Below, in pieces: positions 35,120-47,023 of a stretch of 64,000 bases of DNA. The stretch comes from Halopseudomonas formosensis (lineage in GTDB: Bacteria; Pseudomonadota; Gammaproteobacteria; Pseudomonadales; Pseudomonadaceae): contig NZ_FOYD01000010.1 in assembly GCF_900115905.1 (NCBI RefSeq), positions 1 through 64,000 of the forward strand, read 5' to 3'. Made by a program: the position numbers and the translations under genes. Each line of letters starts with the position of its first letter. The first letter of the stretch is position 1. The notes under the pieces were generated by a model, which saw only the letters and a program-made list of their open reading frames with translations, was not told the origin of the DNA and ran no database searches.

Positions 35120-36523
35120 ATGTCGAAAGCGATCCAACTGATCAAAGAATTTGACGTGAAGTGGGTTGACCTGCGCTTCACCGATACCAAGGGCAAACAG
35201 CAGCACGTGAGCATGCCCGCCCGTGACGTCAACGAAGACTTCTTCGAGGAGGGCAAGATGTTCGACGGCTCCTCCATCGCGGGATGGAAGGGCATCGAAG
35301 CCTCCGACATGATCCTCATGCCCGACGACAGCACTGCGGTACTGGATCCCTTCACCGAAGAGCCGACCCTGATTCTGGTGTGCGACATCATCGAACCCTC
35401 TACCATGCAGCGCTATGAGCGCGATCCGCGCAGCATCGCCCGGCTGGCCGAGGAATACCTGAAGTCCACCGGCATCGGCGACACCGCCTTCTTCGGTCCG
35501 GAGCCGGAGTTCTTCATCTTCGACGAAGTGAAGTTCAAGTCCGACATCTCCGGCTCCATGTTCAAGATCTACTCCGAACAGGCCTCCTGGAACACCGACG
35601 CCGCCTTCGAGACCGGCAACAAGGGTCACCGTCCGGGCGTCAAGGGCGGTTACTTCCCGGTGCCGCCGGTCGACCATGACCACGAGATCCGCACCGCCAT
35701 GTGCAACGCACTGGAAGAAATGGGCCAGACCGTCGAGGTTCATCACCATGAGGTGGCCACTGCAGGACAGAACGAGATCGGCGTCCAGTTCAACACCCTG
35801 GTAGCCAAGGCCGACGAGGTGCAGAACCTGAAGTACGTGGTTCACAATGTGGCCGATGCCTACGGCAAGACCGCTACCTTCATGCCCAAGCCGCTGTACG
35901 GTGACAATGGTTCCGGCATGCACGTACACATGTCCATCAGCAAGGACGGCAAGAACACCTTCGCCGGTGAAGGTTATGCCGGTCTGAGCGACACCGCCCT
36001 GTACTTCATCGGCGGTATCATCAAGCATGGCAAGGCGCTGAACGCCTTCACCAACCCCTCGACCAACTCCTACAAGCGTCTGGTGCCCGGTTTCGAGGCT
36101 CCGGTCATGCTGGCCTACTCCGCGCGCAACCGCTCGGCGTCGATCCGCATCCCCTATGTGACCAGCCCCAAAGCCCGGCGCATCGAGGCTCGCTTCCCGG
36201 ACCCGTCAGCCAACCCCTATCTGGCCTTCGCCGCCCTGCTGATGGCCGGCCTGGATGGCATCCAGAACAAGATCCACCCCGGCGATGCGGCAGACAAGAA
36301 CCTCTATGACCTGCCCCCGGAAGAGGCCAAGGAAATCCCGCAGGTGTGCGGCAGCCTGAAGGAGGCACTGGAAGCGCTGGACGCCGACCGTGGCTTCCTG
36401 ACCAAGGGCGGCGTGTTTACCGACACCTTCATCGATGCCTTCATCGAGCTGAAAGCCGCCGAGGAGATCAAGGTTCGCACCTTCGTTCACCCGCTGGAAT
36501 ACGACCTGTACTACAGCGTGTAA
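35120..36523 (+). CDS. glnA: Glutamine synthetase type I
   Basis: A 467-residue dodecameric enzyme forming glutamine from glutamate and ammonia with ATP. Conserved regions are [20 protein letters not shown], the metal/ATP motif [31 protein letters not shown] and NRSASIRIP. The adenylylation tyrosine is Y396 in NLYDLPPEE, so activity is probably controlled by GlnE. Expression is predicted from a sigma54 promoter with NtrC sites. A strong terminator follows. Confidence 0.98.
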   Translation: MSKAIQLIKEFDVKWVDLRFTDTKGKQQHVSMPARDVNEDFFEEGKMFDGSSIAGWKGIEASDMILMPDDSTAVLDPFTEEPTLILVCDIIEPSTMQRYERDPRSIARLAEEYLKSTGIGDTAFFGPEPEFFIFDEVKFKSDISGSMFKIYSEQASWNTDAAFETGNKGHRPGVKGGYFPVPPVDHDHEIRTAMCNALEEMGQTVEVHHHEVATAGQNEIGVQFNTLVAKADEVQNLKYVVHNVADAYGKTATFMPKPLYGDNGSGMHVHMSISKDGKNTFAGEGYAGLSDTALYFIGGIIKHGKALNAFTNPSTNSYKRLVPGFEAPVMLAYSARNRSASIRIPYVTSPKARRIEARFPDPSANPYLAFAALLMAGLDGIQNKIHPGDAADKNLYDLPPEEAKEIPQVCGSLKEALEALDADRGFLTKGGVFTDTFIDAFIELKAAEEIKVRTFVHPLEYDLYYSV

Positions 36524-36542
36524 TCCCGGCAACACCCTGAAC

Positions 36543-36568
36543 AAAGGCGCTCTTCGGAGCGCCTTTTT
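36543..36568 (+). terminator. Intrinsic terminator of glnA
   Basis: A perfect 10-bp stem (36543-36552 with 36557-36566) closes on a UUCG loop and ends in five T residues (36564-36568). It separates glnA from the DUF4124 gene. Confidence 0.95.
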
Positions 36569-36698
36569 CGTTTGCCTGCGCGCCCTCCGACGACCGGTGC
36601 CGCCGGCAGTGCGAACGGCGTCGCACCATCCACCACGGCACTTGCCACACGGGCAATTGGGTGCAACCCTTGGGACAGTCTACAAGGGAGTGAATGGC

Positions 36699-37322
36699 AT
36701 GCCGCGTTTGTTACTGCCCCTGCTTTGCCTGTGCCTGCTGCTGGCCGGTCCGGCCGGCGCCCAGATCTATTCCTGGACCGATGCCGACGGCAATCGGGTG
36801 TACTCCGACCAGCCCCGCCCGGGTGCCAGCACCATAGAACTCAAACCCACCAATGTGGTGGAGCCCACTCCGGCGCCCCCGGTATCGAGCCGTGGCAATA
36901 CGCAAGGTGACCGGCCCAGCGGCCCGGTCTACCAGCGCCTGATGATCACCACCCCGGCCCACGACACTGCGCTGCGCAGTAACGAGGGTGATCTCACCCT
37001 GACCGTGGTCACCGAACCACCGCTCAGCGGCAGCCATCTGCTGAAGGTATCCATCGACGGGCAGCTCAGCCAGACCGGCGTGCCCGGTTCCGGTGCCGAG
37101 GTACATCAGTTGACAGTGCACAACATTGACCGGGGCAGCCATGAGGTCGCTGCGGTGGTAGTCGATGCCCGCGGTCAGGAGGTCCAGCGCACCGCCCCCA
37201 TCACGGTGCACCTGCAACGCACCTCGCTGAATCAGCCGGCCCGCGGGGGTGCCAATCAGGCACCGCGCGCGCCGGCAGCTCCCCGCGCACCGAATGTGCC
37301 CCGTCCAGGCAGCGGCAGCTGA
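36699..37322 (+). CDS. DUF4124 secreted/periplasmic protein
   Basis: A 207-residue exported protein with a signal peptide (MPRLLLPLLCLCLLLAGPAGA). The DUF4124 domain follows directly (QIYSWTDADGNRVYSDQPRPGA), then a middle beta-rich region with FN3-like character (LRSNEGDLTLTVVTEPPLSG, GSHEVAAVVVDARG), and an Ala/Pro/Arg-rich tail. The function is unknown. Such a gene commonly lies between glnA and ntrB in pseudomonads. The ATG at 36699 suits the AAGGGAG site better than an in-frame GTG three codons earlier. Confidence 0.85.
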   Translation: MPRLLLPLLCLCLLLAGPAGAQIYSWTDADGNRVYSDQPRPGASTIELKPTNVVEPTPAPPVSSRGNTQGDRPSGPVYQRLMITTPAHDTALRSNEGDLTLTVVTEPPLSGSHLLKVSIDGQLSQTGVPGSGAEVHQLTVHNIDRGSHEVAAVVVDARGQEVQRTAPITVHLQRTSLNQPARGGANQAPRAPAAPRAPNVPRPGSGS

Positions 37323-37335
37323 CCAACCTCCGACA

Positions 37336-37374
37336 TGTGCACCAACATGGTGCACATGCACTTTTTTCGTGCCA
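37336..37374. promoter_or_regulatory. NtrC binding sites upstream of ntrB
   Basis: TGCACCAACATGGTGCA (37339-37355) is a perfect NtrC consensus dyad, and the symmetry extends to 9-base arms over 37336-37358. A weaker site (TGCACTTTTTTCGTGCC, 37358-37374) adjoins it, with centres 19 bases apart. They lie 130-150 bases before a sigma54 promoter, implying autoregulation of ntrBC. Confidence 0.85.
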
Positions 37375-37490
37375 TAGTTCAGTCACCACTACCTCTCTTC
37401 TGCTTCCCGGCGGCGCAGGCGCCTGTCCGCCGGGGCGCAGCGGCGCGGGCTGCTCCGATTCCGTGCGCTCCCTGCATGGCCTGCGGAATC

Positions 37491-37506
37491 TGGTTTGATT
37501 CTTGCA
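37491..37506 (+). promoter_or_regulatory. sigma54 promoter candidate of ntrBC
   Basis: TGGTTTGATTCTTGCA has GG and GC elements 10 bases apart and the TTGCA of the -12 box; the -24 element departs from TGGCAC at its second half. It lies 52 bases before the ntrB ATG. Confidence 0.7.
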
Positions 37507-37557
37507 AAGAACAATCGCCCCCGTCACAACGGGAATAATCACCCGGGATAACGCCCT

Positions 37558-38630
37558 ATGCTGCCTGAGCACCTTCTTCGCCAGATACTGGATAACCTCA
37601 CCACTGCGGTGGTGCTGCTGGATGGGAGTCTGCGGGTCAGCTACATGAATCCGGCGGCGGAAATGCTTCTCGAGGTCAGCGGCCAGCGGGTACAGGGCCA
37701 ACGGATCTCCAGCCTGTTCAGCGATGCAGTCGAATCCATGGAGTCGCTGCGCAACTCGATCAGCAACGGCCACCCCTTCACCAAGCGCGAGGCCCAGCTG
37801 AATCTGAGCAACGGTCAATGCCTGATGGTGGATTACTCGGTGACGCCGGTGCAGGCCTCCGAGCGCAACTGGGTGCTGCTGGAGCTGCTGCCCCGGGACC
37901 GCCTGCTGCGCATCACCAGGGAAGAGGCCCAGTTGTCCAAGCAGGAGGTCACCCGGGTGCTGGTACGCGGGCTGGCCCACGAGATCAAGAACCCCCTGGG
38001 GGGCATCCGCGGAGCAGCCCAGCTGCTGGCCCGGGAGCTGGTCGAGCCCTCCCTGCAGGACTACACCGACGTGATCATCCAGGAGGCCGACCGCCTGCGC
38101 AATCTGGTCGATCGCATGCTCGGCCCCTACCAGCCGCCGCGCCTGGCGCCGATCAACATCCACGAGATCACCGAGCACGTGTGCAGCCTGATCCAGGCCG
38201 AGACCCAGGGCAACATGGACATCCTGCGCGATTACGACCCGAGCATTCCCGACCTGCTGGGGGATCGCGAACAGCTGATCCAGGCGGTGCTCAATATAGT
38301 GCGCAACGCCATGCAGGCGATCATGGCCGAAGCCGATGGCCGGCGCGGCCAGATCATTCTGCGCACCCGCACCCTGCGCCAGTTCACCATAGGCTCCAAG
38401 CGCCACCGCCTGGTCTGCCGCCTGGAGATCACCGACAACGGCCCGGGCATTGCCCCGGGCATCCTCGACAGCATCTTCTATCCCATGGTCAGCGGCCGCG
38501 CCGATGGCACCGGCCTGGGACTGTCGATCACCCAGAACATAGTCACCCGGCACCAGGGTCTCATCGAATGCGACAGCGTGCCGGGCCACACCACCTTTAC
38601 CCTGTTTCTACCGCTTCCCGGGGAGGATGA

Positions 38631-38634
<4 letters not shown>
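37558..38634 (+). CDS. ntrB: Nitrogen regulation sensor kinase NtrB (GlnL)
   Basis: A 358-residue cytoplasmic histidine kinase/phosphatase that sets NtrC phosphorylation in response to PII. It has an N-terminal PAS domain (about 5-105), the H box LAHEIKNPLGGIRGAAQLL with phospho-acceptor H141, N box IVRNAMQAI, and ATP-lid motifs DNGPGIAP and GTGLGLSI. No membrane segment is present. ntrC overlaps its end by four bases (ATGA). Confidence 0.97.
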
Positions 38635-40052
<1,418 letters not shown>

Positions 40053-40058
40053 AGACAG

Positions 40059-40087
40059 CGGGCCGCGCCCTGCCCAGGCGCGGCCCG
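40059..40087 (+). terminator. Hairpin after ntrC
   Basis: A perfect 11-bp GC stem (40059-40069 with 40077-40087) lies six bases after the ntrC stop. There is no T tract, so termination strength is uncertain. Confidence 0.5.
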
Positions 40088-40160
40088 AAAGACGTCTGCA
40101 GCTTGAAGCCGGCTGCCGGTCGCCCCTACACTTGCAGCCGTTTTCCTGCGGACTGCCCCC

Positions 40161-40625
40161 ATGTTCCATATCGCCCTGCTCGAGCCGGAGATTCCCCCCA
40201 ATACCGGCAACATCATCCGCCTGTGCGCCAATGCCGGCTGCCAGCTGCACCTGATCGAGCCCCTGGGGTTCGAGCTGGACGACAAGCGCCTGCGCCGCGC
40301 CGGGCTGGACTACCACGAATATGCCGCCGTGCAGACCCACGCGGATCTGGCCGGCTGCCTGGCCAGCGTGCAGCCGCACCGGGTGTTTGCCCTGAGCACC
40401 AAGGGTGCCCGCTGTTACAGCGAGGTGCGTTATGTGCCGGGGGATCTGTTCCTGTTCGGGCCGGAGAGCCGGGGCCTGCCAGCGGACATACGCGACAGCC
40501 TGCCGCCGGAGCAGGTACTGCGCATCCCCATGCGACCGGGCAATCGCAGTCTCAATCTGTCCAACAGTGCGGCGGTGCTGGTCTATGAGGCCTGGCGCCA
40601 GCAGGGGTTCGCCGGCGGCAACTGA
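40161..40625 (+). CDS. trmL: tRNA (cytidine/uridine34-2'-O)-methyltransferase TrmL
   Basis: A 154-residue SPOUT methyltransferase acting on the wobble base of certain leucine tRNAs. The family pattern is complete: [48 protein letters not shown] and [20 protein letters not shown]. The length is typical. It stands alone between two hairpins after ntrC, as in pseudomonads. Confidence 0.95.
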   Translation: MFHIALLEPEIPPNTGNIIRLCANAGCQLHLIEPLGFELDDKRLRRAGLDYHEYAAVQTHADLAGCLASVQPHRVFALSTKGARCYSEVRYVPGDLFLFGPESRGLPADIRDSLPPEQVLRIPMRPGNRSLNLSNSAAVLVYEAWRQQGFAGGN

Positions 40626-40632
40626 GAAGGGG

Positions 40633-40657
40633 AATGGCCCGCCGGCGGCGGGCCATT
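40633..40657. terminator. Hairpin between converging trmL and quinone reductase genes
   Basis: A perfect 11-bp stem (40633-40643 with 40647-40657) with a 3-base loop lies between two converging genes. It is symmetric and lacks a clear T tract, so it may serve both directions weakly. Confidence 0.6.
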
Positions 40658-40667
40658 GCGCAGGGCT

Positions 40668-41645
40668 TCAGCGGGTCTTGATGACGATCTTGCCCACCGC
40701 CTGACGGGTACTGAGGGTGTTCAGTGCAGCTTCGTACTGATCCAGTTCGAAGGTCTGGGACACCAGCGGCTTGAGCTTGCCCTCGCTGTGCCACTGGAAC
40801 AGCTGACGGAAGTTGTCCAGGTTGGCCTGGGGCTCACGGGTGGCGAAGGCGCCCCAGAACACCCCGACCACGGAGGCCCCCTTGAGCAGCGCCAGGTTTA
40901 CCGGCAGCTCGGGAATGCGGCCGCTGGCAAAGCCCACCACCAGCAAGCGACCCTTCCAGTTGATGCAGCGCATGCACTGATCGAACAGGTCGCCTCCGAC
41001 CGGATCATAGATCACATCGGCGCCCTTGCCGCCGGTCAGCTGCTTGACCTTCTCCTTGAAGTCGCCCTCGCTGTAGTTGATCAGCTCGTCGGCACCGGCC
41101 TTGCGCGCCACCTCGAGCTTCTCGTCGCTGGAAGCGGCAGCGATCACCCGGGCGCCCATCGCCTTGCCGATCTCCACGGCGGCCAGACCCACGCCACCGG
41201 AGGCGCCCAGCACCAGCAGGGTCTCGCCCGGCTGCAGCTGGCCACGCTGCACCAGGGCATGCATGGAGGTACCGTAGGTCATGCTGAAGCCGGCCGCGGT
41301 GACATAGTCCATGTCATCGGGCATCGGCAGTACGCGGCTGGCGTCGGCCTTCACCTTCTCGGCGAAGCTGCCATAGCCGGTCAGGCCCATGACCCGGTCA
41401 CCGGGCTTGAGGTGCTTGACCCTGGCGCCGACGCTGGCGACCACGCCGGCCGCCTCGCCGCCGGGGGAGAAGGGGAACTCGGGCTTGACCTGGTATTTGC
41501 CTTCAATGATCAGCGTATCCGGGAAGTTGACGCCGGCGGCATGGACATCGATGACGACTTCGTTGTCGCCCGCTACCGGGTCGGTGGTCTCCTCCAGCGA
41601 CAGGCTGCTGGCGGGACCATAGGCTTTGCACAGTACGGCTTTCAT
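40668..41645 (-). CDS. Zinc-independent quinone oxidoreductase (MDR family)
   Basis: A 325-residue NADPH:quinone/alkene reductase-like protein. The N-terminal GroES-like domain (about 1-120, AAGVNFPDTLIIEGKYQVKP) and a Rossmann domain with VLGASGGVGLAAVEIGKAMGA are intact. The cysteines that bind zinc in alcohol dehydrogenases are absent, as in Qor. It probably reduces quinones or enones with NADPH; the substrate is not predictable. It lies 124 bases downstream of gshA on the same strand. Confidence 0.9.
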   Translation of the reverse strand: MKAVLCKAYGPASSLSLEETTDPVAGDNEVVIDVHAAGVNFPDTLIIEGKYQVKPEFPFSPGGEAAGVVASVGARVKHLKPGDRVMGLTGYGSFAEKVKADASRVLPMPDDMDYVTAAGFSMTYGTSMHALVQRGQLQPGETLLVLGASGGVGLAAVEIGKAMGARVIAAASSDEKLEVARKAGADELINYSEGDFKEKVKQLTGGKGADVIYDPVGGDLFDQCMRCINWKGRLLVVGFASGRIPELPVNLALLKGASVVGVFWGAFATREPQANLDNFRQLFQWHSEGKLKPLVSQTFELDQYEAALNTLSTRQAVGKIVIKTR

Positions 41646-41769
41646 GATGGCTCCTGATGGGTATTTTTTATTAGTCTAGCCGCGCCTACCGGCGCCGGGT
41701 CAATCACCATACCGGGGATTGATCGGTCTGCATAAGACAGGCGTCGGGCCTCCCTGCCCGCCCGCCGGG

Positions 41770-43341
41770 TCACTGCGCCAGGTAGCGCGCGACGTAGGTA
41801 TCGAAATCCAGGGTGTCGCCCTGCTCCAGGGCAAGCTGATCCGCCAGCGACTGGCGCGCCAGCTCGCTGAAGTGCTGCTGTTCGGCGTCACTCAGCGGGC
41901 GGCTGCGGAAATGGTCCCGGTGATTTTCCGACTGGTCCATGGCGAAGCGGAAGAAGCTGTCACCCTGCTCATGGATGGCCGCCAGCACACGGGCCGACGG
42001 CGTCAGCGCAGGGTCCTGCAGCTTGGCCCGCTGCCGGGCCAGGCTGTCGCTGTAGGCATGGGTCCCGTGGGCCTGATCCAGCAGCGCAGCGCAGGCGGCC
42101 ATGTTGTCCAGCAGGTGCTCGCCCCATGTCAGCAGCTCGCAGGGCTGGCCCTTGCGGGTCAGCTGCAGACCCGGCTCGCGGCCGCGCATCACCGTCAGAT
42201 CGAAGTTCTCGCTGCTGGTGCGGCATTCCTCGTCGGACATCGCCGGGCTTTCGGCCAGCGCACAGAACAGCAGGAAGCTGTCGAGGAAGTAGGCGGTAGC
42301 CGGCTCTATGCCCAGTGGCAGGAAGGGATCTATATCCAGGCAGCGCACCTCCACGTACTCCACGCCCCGCTCGGCCAGGGCCTGCACCGGCTTCTCGCCG
42401 CTGCGCGTGACGCGCTTGGGACGGATGGAGCTGTAGAACTCGTTCTCGATCTGCAGCAGGTTGGTATTGAGCTGCTGCCACCGACCATCGGCATCGTGGG
42501 TGCCCAGCTCGGCGTAGCGCGGATAGGGCAGGCTGATGGCCTTGCGCATGCTGGCGATGTAACTTTCCAGGCTGTTGTAGCAGACACTCAGCCCCGACTG
42601 GGCGTCGTTGTTGTAACCCAGGTCGCTCATGCGCAGGCTGGTGGCATGGGGCAGATACAGCCCCTTGTCGCCCAGCGGCTGCAGCTGGTGCTCGCGGCCC
42701 TGGAGGAAACTGGCGCACAGCGCCGGTGAGGCCCCGAACAGGTACATCAGCAGCCAGGCATAGCGGCGGAAGTTGCGGATCAGCGCCACATAGCGCTCGG
42801 ACTGGTAATCCTGGGCGCTGCGGGCATCGCCGTCCTGCCGCTGCAGTGCCTGCCACAGGCCGGGCGCCAGCGAGAAGTTGTAGTGGATACCGGCAATGCA
42901 CTGCATGGGCTTGCCATAGCGCACCGCCAGGCCCCGGCGGTAGACATGCTTGAGCATGCCGACGTTGGAGGTGCCGTACCAGGCGATCGGAATGTCGTCA
43001 TCCCGGGCCGGGAGTATGCAGGGCATGGACTCGGTCCACAGCAGCTCGTCGCCCAGCTCGCTGTAGACGAAGCGATGGATGCGGTCCAGTTCGCCGAACA
43101 GCTCGTCAATATCCCCGGTCACCGGAGTGATCAGCTCGACCAGCGCCTCGGAGTAATCGGTAGTGATACTGGGGTGCGTCAACGCCGAGCCCCAGGCCGG
43201 CGGGTGGGGCTGCTGCGACAGGGTTCCCTGTGCATCGATCCGCAGGCTTTCCTTCTCGATGCCATGCATGGCCTGACGCAGGTCGTCCTGCAGGGCCGCC
43301 TGCGACAGCAGCTCGATGCGTTGCTTCAACAGTGGTGACAA
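41770..43341 (-). CDS. gshA: Glutamate-cysteine ligase
   Basis: A 523-residue enzyme of the gammaproteobacterial GshA type, joining glutamate and cysteine in the first step of glutathione synthesis. Motifs include [22 protein letters not shown] and [17 protein letters not shown] place the start at TTG 43341 because GAGGAG lies eight bases before it, while it touches the in-frame GTG three codons upstream. The second enzyme, gshB, is about 19 kb away. The neighbouring order (thioesterase, tex, ompR/envZ) is that of pseudomonads. Confidence 0.95.
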   Translation of the reverse strand: MSPLLKQRIELLSQAALQDDLRQAMHGIEKESLRIDAQGTLSQQPHPPAWGSALTHPSITTDYSEALVELITPVTGDIDELFGELDRIHRFVYSELGDELLWTESMPCILPARDDDIPIAWYGTSNVGMLKHVYRRGLAVRYGKPMQCIAGIHYNFSLAPGLWQALQRQDGDARSAQDYQSERYVALIRNFRRYAWLLMYLFGASPALCASFLQGREHQLQPLGDKGLYLPHATSLRMSDLGYNNDAQSGLSVCYNSLESYIASMRKAISLPYPRYAELGTHDADGRWQQLNTNLLQIENEFYSSIRPKRVTRSGEKPVQALAERGVEYVEVRCLDIDPFLPLGIEPATAYFLDSFLLFCALAESPAMSDEECRTSSENFDLTVMRGREPGLQLTRKGQPCELLTWGEHLLDNMAACAALLDQAHGTHAYSDSLARQRAKLQDPALTPSARVLAAIHEQGDSFFRFAMDQSENHRDHFRSRPLSDAEQQHFSELARQSLADQLALEQGDTLDFDTYVARYLAQ

Positions 43342-43374
43342 GAGCGTCACTCCTCAACAAGAAATGGGCCAGGC

Positions 43375-43776
43375 TCAGATTCGGGCAAAGGTACCCAGGG
43401 CCTTGGCGGCCAGTACGCCGTCCTGATGGACCTCGGCATCCACCACCATGGTCTTGGTGCCCACATGCACTACCCGGGCCCGGCACGCGAGCACGCCACC
43501 GGTAATGGCCAGAGTGTAGTTGACCTTGCACTCTATGGTAGCGGTCATCTCATCCGGGGCCAGATGGGCGTAAACCGCCGCCCCCATGGCCGAATCGAGC
43601 AGCGAGAAGGTCACCCCGCCGTGCACCCGACCGCCGGCGTTGAAGTGCTGCGGCCCTATTTCCAGGCGCATGCTGCAGCCCTCCCTGTCCAGGTTCACCA
43701 GCTCCAGGCCAAGTGCCTCGGTGAAGGGGCTCATGCGGTTGAGACGGATGTCACGGGTCTTGGGGTGCTCACTCAT
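43375..43776 (-). CDS. PaaI-type hotdog-fold thioesterase
   Basis: A 133-residue hotdog-fold protein, probably an acyl-CoA thioesterase. The catalytic-region signature is FNAGGRVHGGVTFSLLDSAMG, with the usual HGG and following acidic residue, then the beta strands ATIECKVNYTLAI and DAEVHQDGVLAAKALGTFARI. The acyl specificity is unknown. It sits between tex (four bases) and gshA (33 bases), probably in one transcript. Confidence 0.9.
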   Translation of the reverse strand: MSEHPKTRDIRLNRMSPFTEALGLELVNLDREGCSMRLEIGPQHFNAGGRVHGGVTFSLLDSAMGAAVYAHLAPDEMTATIECKVNYTLAITGGVLACRARVVHVGTKTMVVDAEVHQDGVLAAKALGTFARI

Positions 43777-43780
43777 GGAA

Positions 43781-46099
43781 CTACTTCCTCAGATGCCGGG
43801 CGTTGGCGAACAGGTTGGCAAAGGTAGCACCTGACTGCGCCGCGGGGCCAGACTGATTCTTCTCCGCCCGCGGGCGGCTGCGTCGCTCGCCGCCGGCCTC
43901 TCGACCGCCGCCACCGGTACTGCCGGGCTGATCGCCCATGCGCATGGTCAGGCTGATGCGCTGGCGCGGTACGTCCACCTCCAGCACCTTGACCTTGACG
44001 ATATCCCCGGCCTTGACCACATCCCGCGGGTCCTTGACGAAGGCCTCGCTGAGCATGGAAATATGCACCAGACCATCCTGGTGCACGCCGATATCGACGA
44101 AGGCACCGAAGTTGGCCACGTTGCTGACCACTCCCTCGAGCACCATGCCGGGCTTGAGGTCGCTGATCTTCTCCACCCCTTCCTGGAAGGCCGCCGCCTT
44201 GAACTCGGGACGCGGGTCGCGGCCGGGCTTGTCCAGCTCGGAGAGAATGTCGGTGATGGTCGGGATACCGAAGCGCTCGTCGGTGAAGCGGGCCGGGTCG
44301 AGCCGGCGCAGGAAGGCCGAATCGCCGATCAGGCTGCGCACGTCGCGACCGGTCTGCTCGGCGATGCGCTCCACCAGCGGGTAGGCCTCCGGGTGCACCG
44401 CCGAGGCGTCCAGGGGGTTGCTGCCGTTCATCACCCGCAGAAAGCCCGCGGCCTGCTCGAAGGTCTTCTCGCCCAGCCGGCTGACCTTGAGCAGCTCGCG
44501 GCGGCTGCTGAAGGCGCCATGCTGATCGCGGTAGTCCACTATGTTCTGGGCAATGGTCGGGTTGAGCCCGGACACCCGGGTCAACAGGGCTGCCGAGGCG
44601 GTATTGAGGTCCACGCCCACGGCGTTCACGCAGTCCTCCACCACCGCATCGAGGCTGCGCGCCAGCTTCACCTGGGACACGTCGTGCTGGTACTGGCCGA
44701 CACCTATGGCCTTGGGCTCGATCTTCACCAGTTCAGCCAGCGGATCCTGCAGACGGCGGCCGATGGACACCGCGCCGCGGTAGGTCACATCCAGATCGGG
44801 GAATTCCCGGGCCGCCAGTTCCGATGCGGAATACACCGAGGCACCTGCCTCGGAGACCATGACCTTGTGCATCTTGAGTTCCGGACACAGCTTGAGCAGA
44901 TCGCTCGCCAGCTTGTCGGTCTCCCGGGAGGCGGTGCCGTTGCCGATGGCCAGCAGGCTCACCTGATGCTTGCGGCACAGGGCTGCCAGGACCGCCAGGG
45001 ACTGATCCCACTGATTGCGCGGCGCATGGGGGAAGATGGTCGCGGTATCCAGCAGCTTGCCGGTGCCATCCACCACGGCGATCTTGACCCCGGTGCGCAG
45101 CCCCGGGTCCATCGCCAGGGTCACCCGCGGGCCGGCGGGAGCGGCCAGCAGCAGATCCTTGAGGTTGCTGGCGAACACGCGAATGGCCTCATCCTCGGCA
45201 CGCTCGCGCAGCTCGCCGAGCAGCTCGGTTTCCATGTGGCCGAGCAGTTTCACCCGCCAGGTCCAGCGCACCACCTCCTGCAACCAGCTGTCCGCGGCAC
45301 GACCCTGATTGCTGATACCGGCGGCCTCGGCGATCAACCCTTCGCAGGGATGCGTGGCGCCAGCCGGCGCCTCGGGATCGCCCAGCTCCAGCGCTATGCT
45401 GAGGATGCCTTCGTTGCGCCCGCGCAGTATGGCCAGGGCGCGATGGGAGGGCACATTGCGCAGCGGCTCGTCGTATTCGAAATAGTCGCGGTACTTGGCG
45501 CCCTCCTGCTCCTTGCCCTCGACCAGCCGGGATACCACCCGGCCGTCCTGACGCAGGGTCTGGCGCAGGCGTTCCAGCAGCCGGGCATCCTCGCTGAAGC
45601 GCTCCATGAGGATGTACTTGGCACCGTCCAGCGCCGCCTTCACATCGGCCACGCCCTTGTCGGCATCGACGAAGCCGGCGGCCAGCTGCTGCGGATCCTG
45701 CGTGGGATCGGCGTACAGCTGATCGGCCAGGGGTCCCAGGCCCGCCTCCAGGGCGATCTGGCCCCGGGTCCGGCGCTTGGGCTTGTAGGGCAGGTACAGA
45801 TCTTCGAGCGTGGTCTTGGTTTCGGCCTGACGGATGTCCCGCTCCAGCTCCGGGGTCAGCTTGCCCTGCTCCTGGATGCTGGCCAGGATGGTGCTGCGGC
45901 GGTCTTCCAGTTCGCGCAGGTAGCGCAGCCGCTCCTCCAGCTGGCGCAGCTGGGTGTCATCCAGACTGCCGGTGACCTCCTTGCGGTAGCGGGAGATGAA
46001 GGGCACGCTGGCGCCCTCGTCGAGCAGGGCTACGGTGGCCACCACCTGTTCGGGGCGCACGGCCAGTTCGGAAGCAATACGCGCGGCAATACTGTCCAT
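43781..46099 (-). CDS. tex: RNA-binding transcriptional accessory protein Tex
   Basis: A 772-residue conserved nucleic-acid-binding protein linked to transcription. Visible parts are the N-terminal helical region ([20 protein letters not shown]), a YqgF-like RNase H fold ([20 protein letters not shown]), helix-hairpin-helix motifs ([19 protein letters not shown]) and a C-terminal S1 domain ([21 protein letters not shown]) with a basic tail. The start MDSIAARIA at 46099 fits the family; ATG 46114 is the alternative. It is divergent from the ompR-like gene. Confidence 0.96.
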   Translation of the reverse strand: MDSIAARIASELAVRPEQVVATVALLDEGASVPFISRYRKEVTGSLDDTQLRQLEERLRYLRELEDRRSTILASIQEQGKLTPELERDIRQAETKTTLEDLYLPYKPKRRTRGQIALEAGLGPLADQLYADPTQDPQQLAAGFVDADKGVADVKAALDGAKYILMERFSEDARLLERLRQTLRQDGRVVSRLVEGKEQEGAKYRDYFEYDEPLRNVPSHRALAILRGRNEGILSIALELGDPEAPAGATHPCEGLIAEAAGISNQGRAADSWLQEVVRWTWRVKLLGHMETELLGELRERAEDEAIRVFASNLKDLLLAAPAGPRVTLAMDPGLRTGVKIAVVDGTGKLLDTATIFPHAPRNQWDQSLAVLAALCRKHQVSLLAIGNGTASRETDKLASDLLKLCPELKMHKVMVSEAGASVYSASELAAREFPDLDVTYRGAVSIGRRLQDPLAELVKIEPKAIGVGQYQHDVSQVKLARSLDAVVEDCVNAVGVDLNTASAALLTRVSGLNPTIAQNIVDYRDQHGAFSSRRELLKVSRLGEKTFEQAAGFLRVMNGSNPLDASAVHPEAYPLVERIAEQTGRDVRSLIGDSAFLRRLDPARFTDERFGIPTITDILSELDKPGRDPRPEFKAAAFQEGVEKISDLKPGMVLEGVVSNVANFGAFVDIGVHQDGLVHISMLSEAFVKDPRDVVKAGDIVKVKVLEVDVPRQRISLTMRMGDQPGSTGGGGREAGGERRSRPRAEKNQSGPAAQSGATFANLFANARHLRK

Positions 46100-46297
46100 A
46101 GGGGCTTTCCACATCAATTGTCTCAAGCGCGGCAGTATAACCGAGTCGCCGGTCCAAGCGTTGCTGCCTTGTGCGCTCTGGCCGCAGGTAATCCGGCAGT
46201 CGGGGCGGTTGGGAAGTAAACTCTTGTAACAATGGCCGGCTCCCCCCGCATCCGGCATCAGCGACAATGCAACGCTTACCAAGAGGTGATGCTGCTT

Positions 46298-47023
46298 ATG
46301 AGCAATACGGAAGGCGAAAAGATACTCATCGTCGACGACGATGCCCGGCTGCGCCGTCTGCTGGAGCGTTTTCTCAGCGAACAGGGTTACCGCGTGCGCG
46401 CCGTCGAGGACACCGCACAGATGGACCGGCTGCTGGATCGCGAGCTCTACTCGCTGATAGTGCTCGACCTGATGCTGCCCGGCGAGGATGGGCTCAAGGC
46501 CTGCGAGCGCCTGCGCGAGCAGGGCAACAGCACCCCGATCATCATGCTCACCGCCAAGGGCGACGAAACCAGCCGTATCCAGGGGCTGGAGCTGGGCGCC
46601 GACGACTACCTGCCCAAGCCGTTCAACCCCCGTGAGCTGGTGGCCCGCATCAAGGCCGTACTGCGCCGCCAGGCGCCGCAGATTCCCGGGGCACCGACCA
46701 TCGAGGACAACGAGGTGACCTTCGGCGACTTTGTGCTCAGCCTGTCCACCCGGGAGCTGAAACGGGGCGACCAGGTCCACATGCTGACCTCCGGCGAATT
46801 CTCGGTACTCAAGGCGCTGGTGCACCACCCCCGTGTGCCCCTGACCCGGGACAAGCTGATGCAGTTGGCCCGGGGCCGGGAATGGGACGCCCTGGAGCGC
46901 TCCATCGATGTGCAGATCTCCCGCCTGCGCCGGCTGCTGGAACCGGATCCGTCCAAGCCGCGCTATATCCAGACGGTGTGGGGTGTGGGTTACGTCTTCG
47001 TGCCGGATGGCCAGCAGCAGTGA
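46298..47023 (+). CDS. ompR: OmpR-family response regulator (AmgR-like)
   Basis: A 241-residue response regulator. The receiver domain has IVDDDARL and the phospho-acceptor D57 in [13 protein letters not shown]; the C-terminal winged helix ends in [17 protein letters not shown]. The neighbours tex, thioesterase and gshA match the Pseudomonas locus encoding AmgRS, an envelope-stress system tied to aminoglycoside tolerance. ATGs at 46289 and 46298 are both possible; the latter suits AGAGG better. The kinase gene overlaps its stop. Confidence 0.93.
   Translation: MSNTEGEKILIVDDDARLRRLLERFLSEQGYRVRAVEDTAQMDRLLDRELYSLIVLDLMLPGEDGLKACERLREQGNSTPIIMLTAKGDETSRIQGLELGADDYLPKPFNPRELVARIKAVLRRQAPQIPGAPTIEDNEVTFGDFVLSLSTRELKRGDQVHMLTSGEFSVLKALVHHPRVPLTRDKLMQLARGREWDALERSIDVQISRLRRLLEPDPSKPRYIQTVWGVGYVFVPDGQQQ

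Noticed and set aside
46232-46297. Upstream in-frame extensions of the OmpR-like regulator
   Set aside because: The extra residues are not family-like and lack a ribosome site; the start was placed at 46298 (or 46289).
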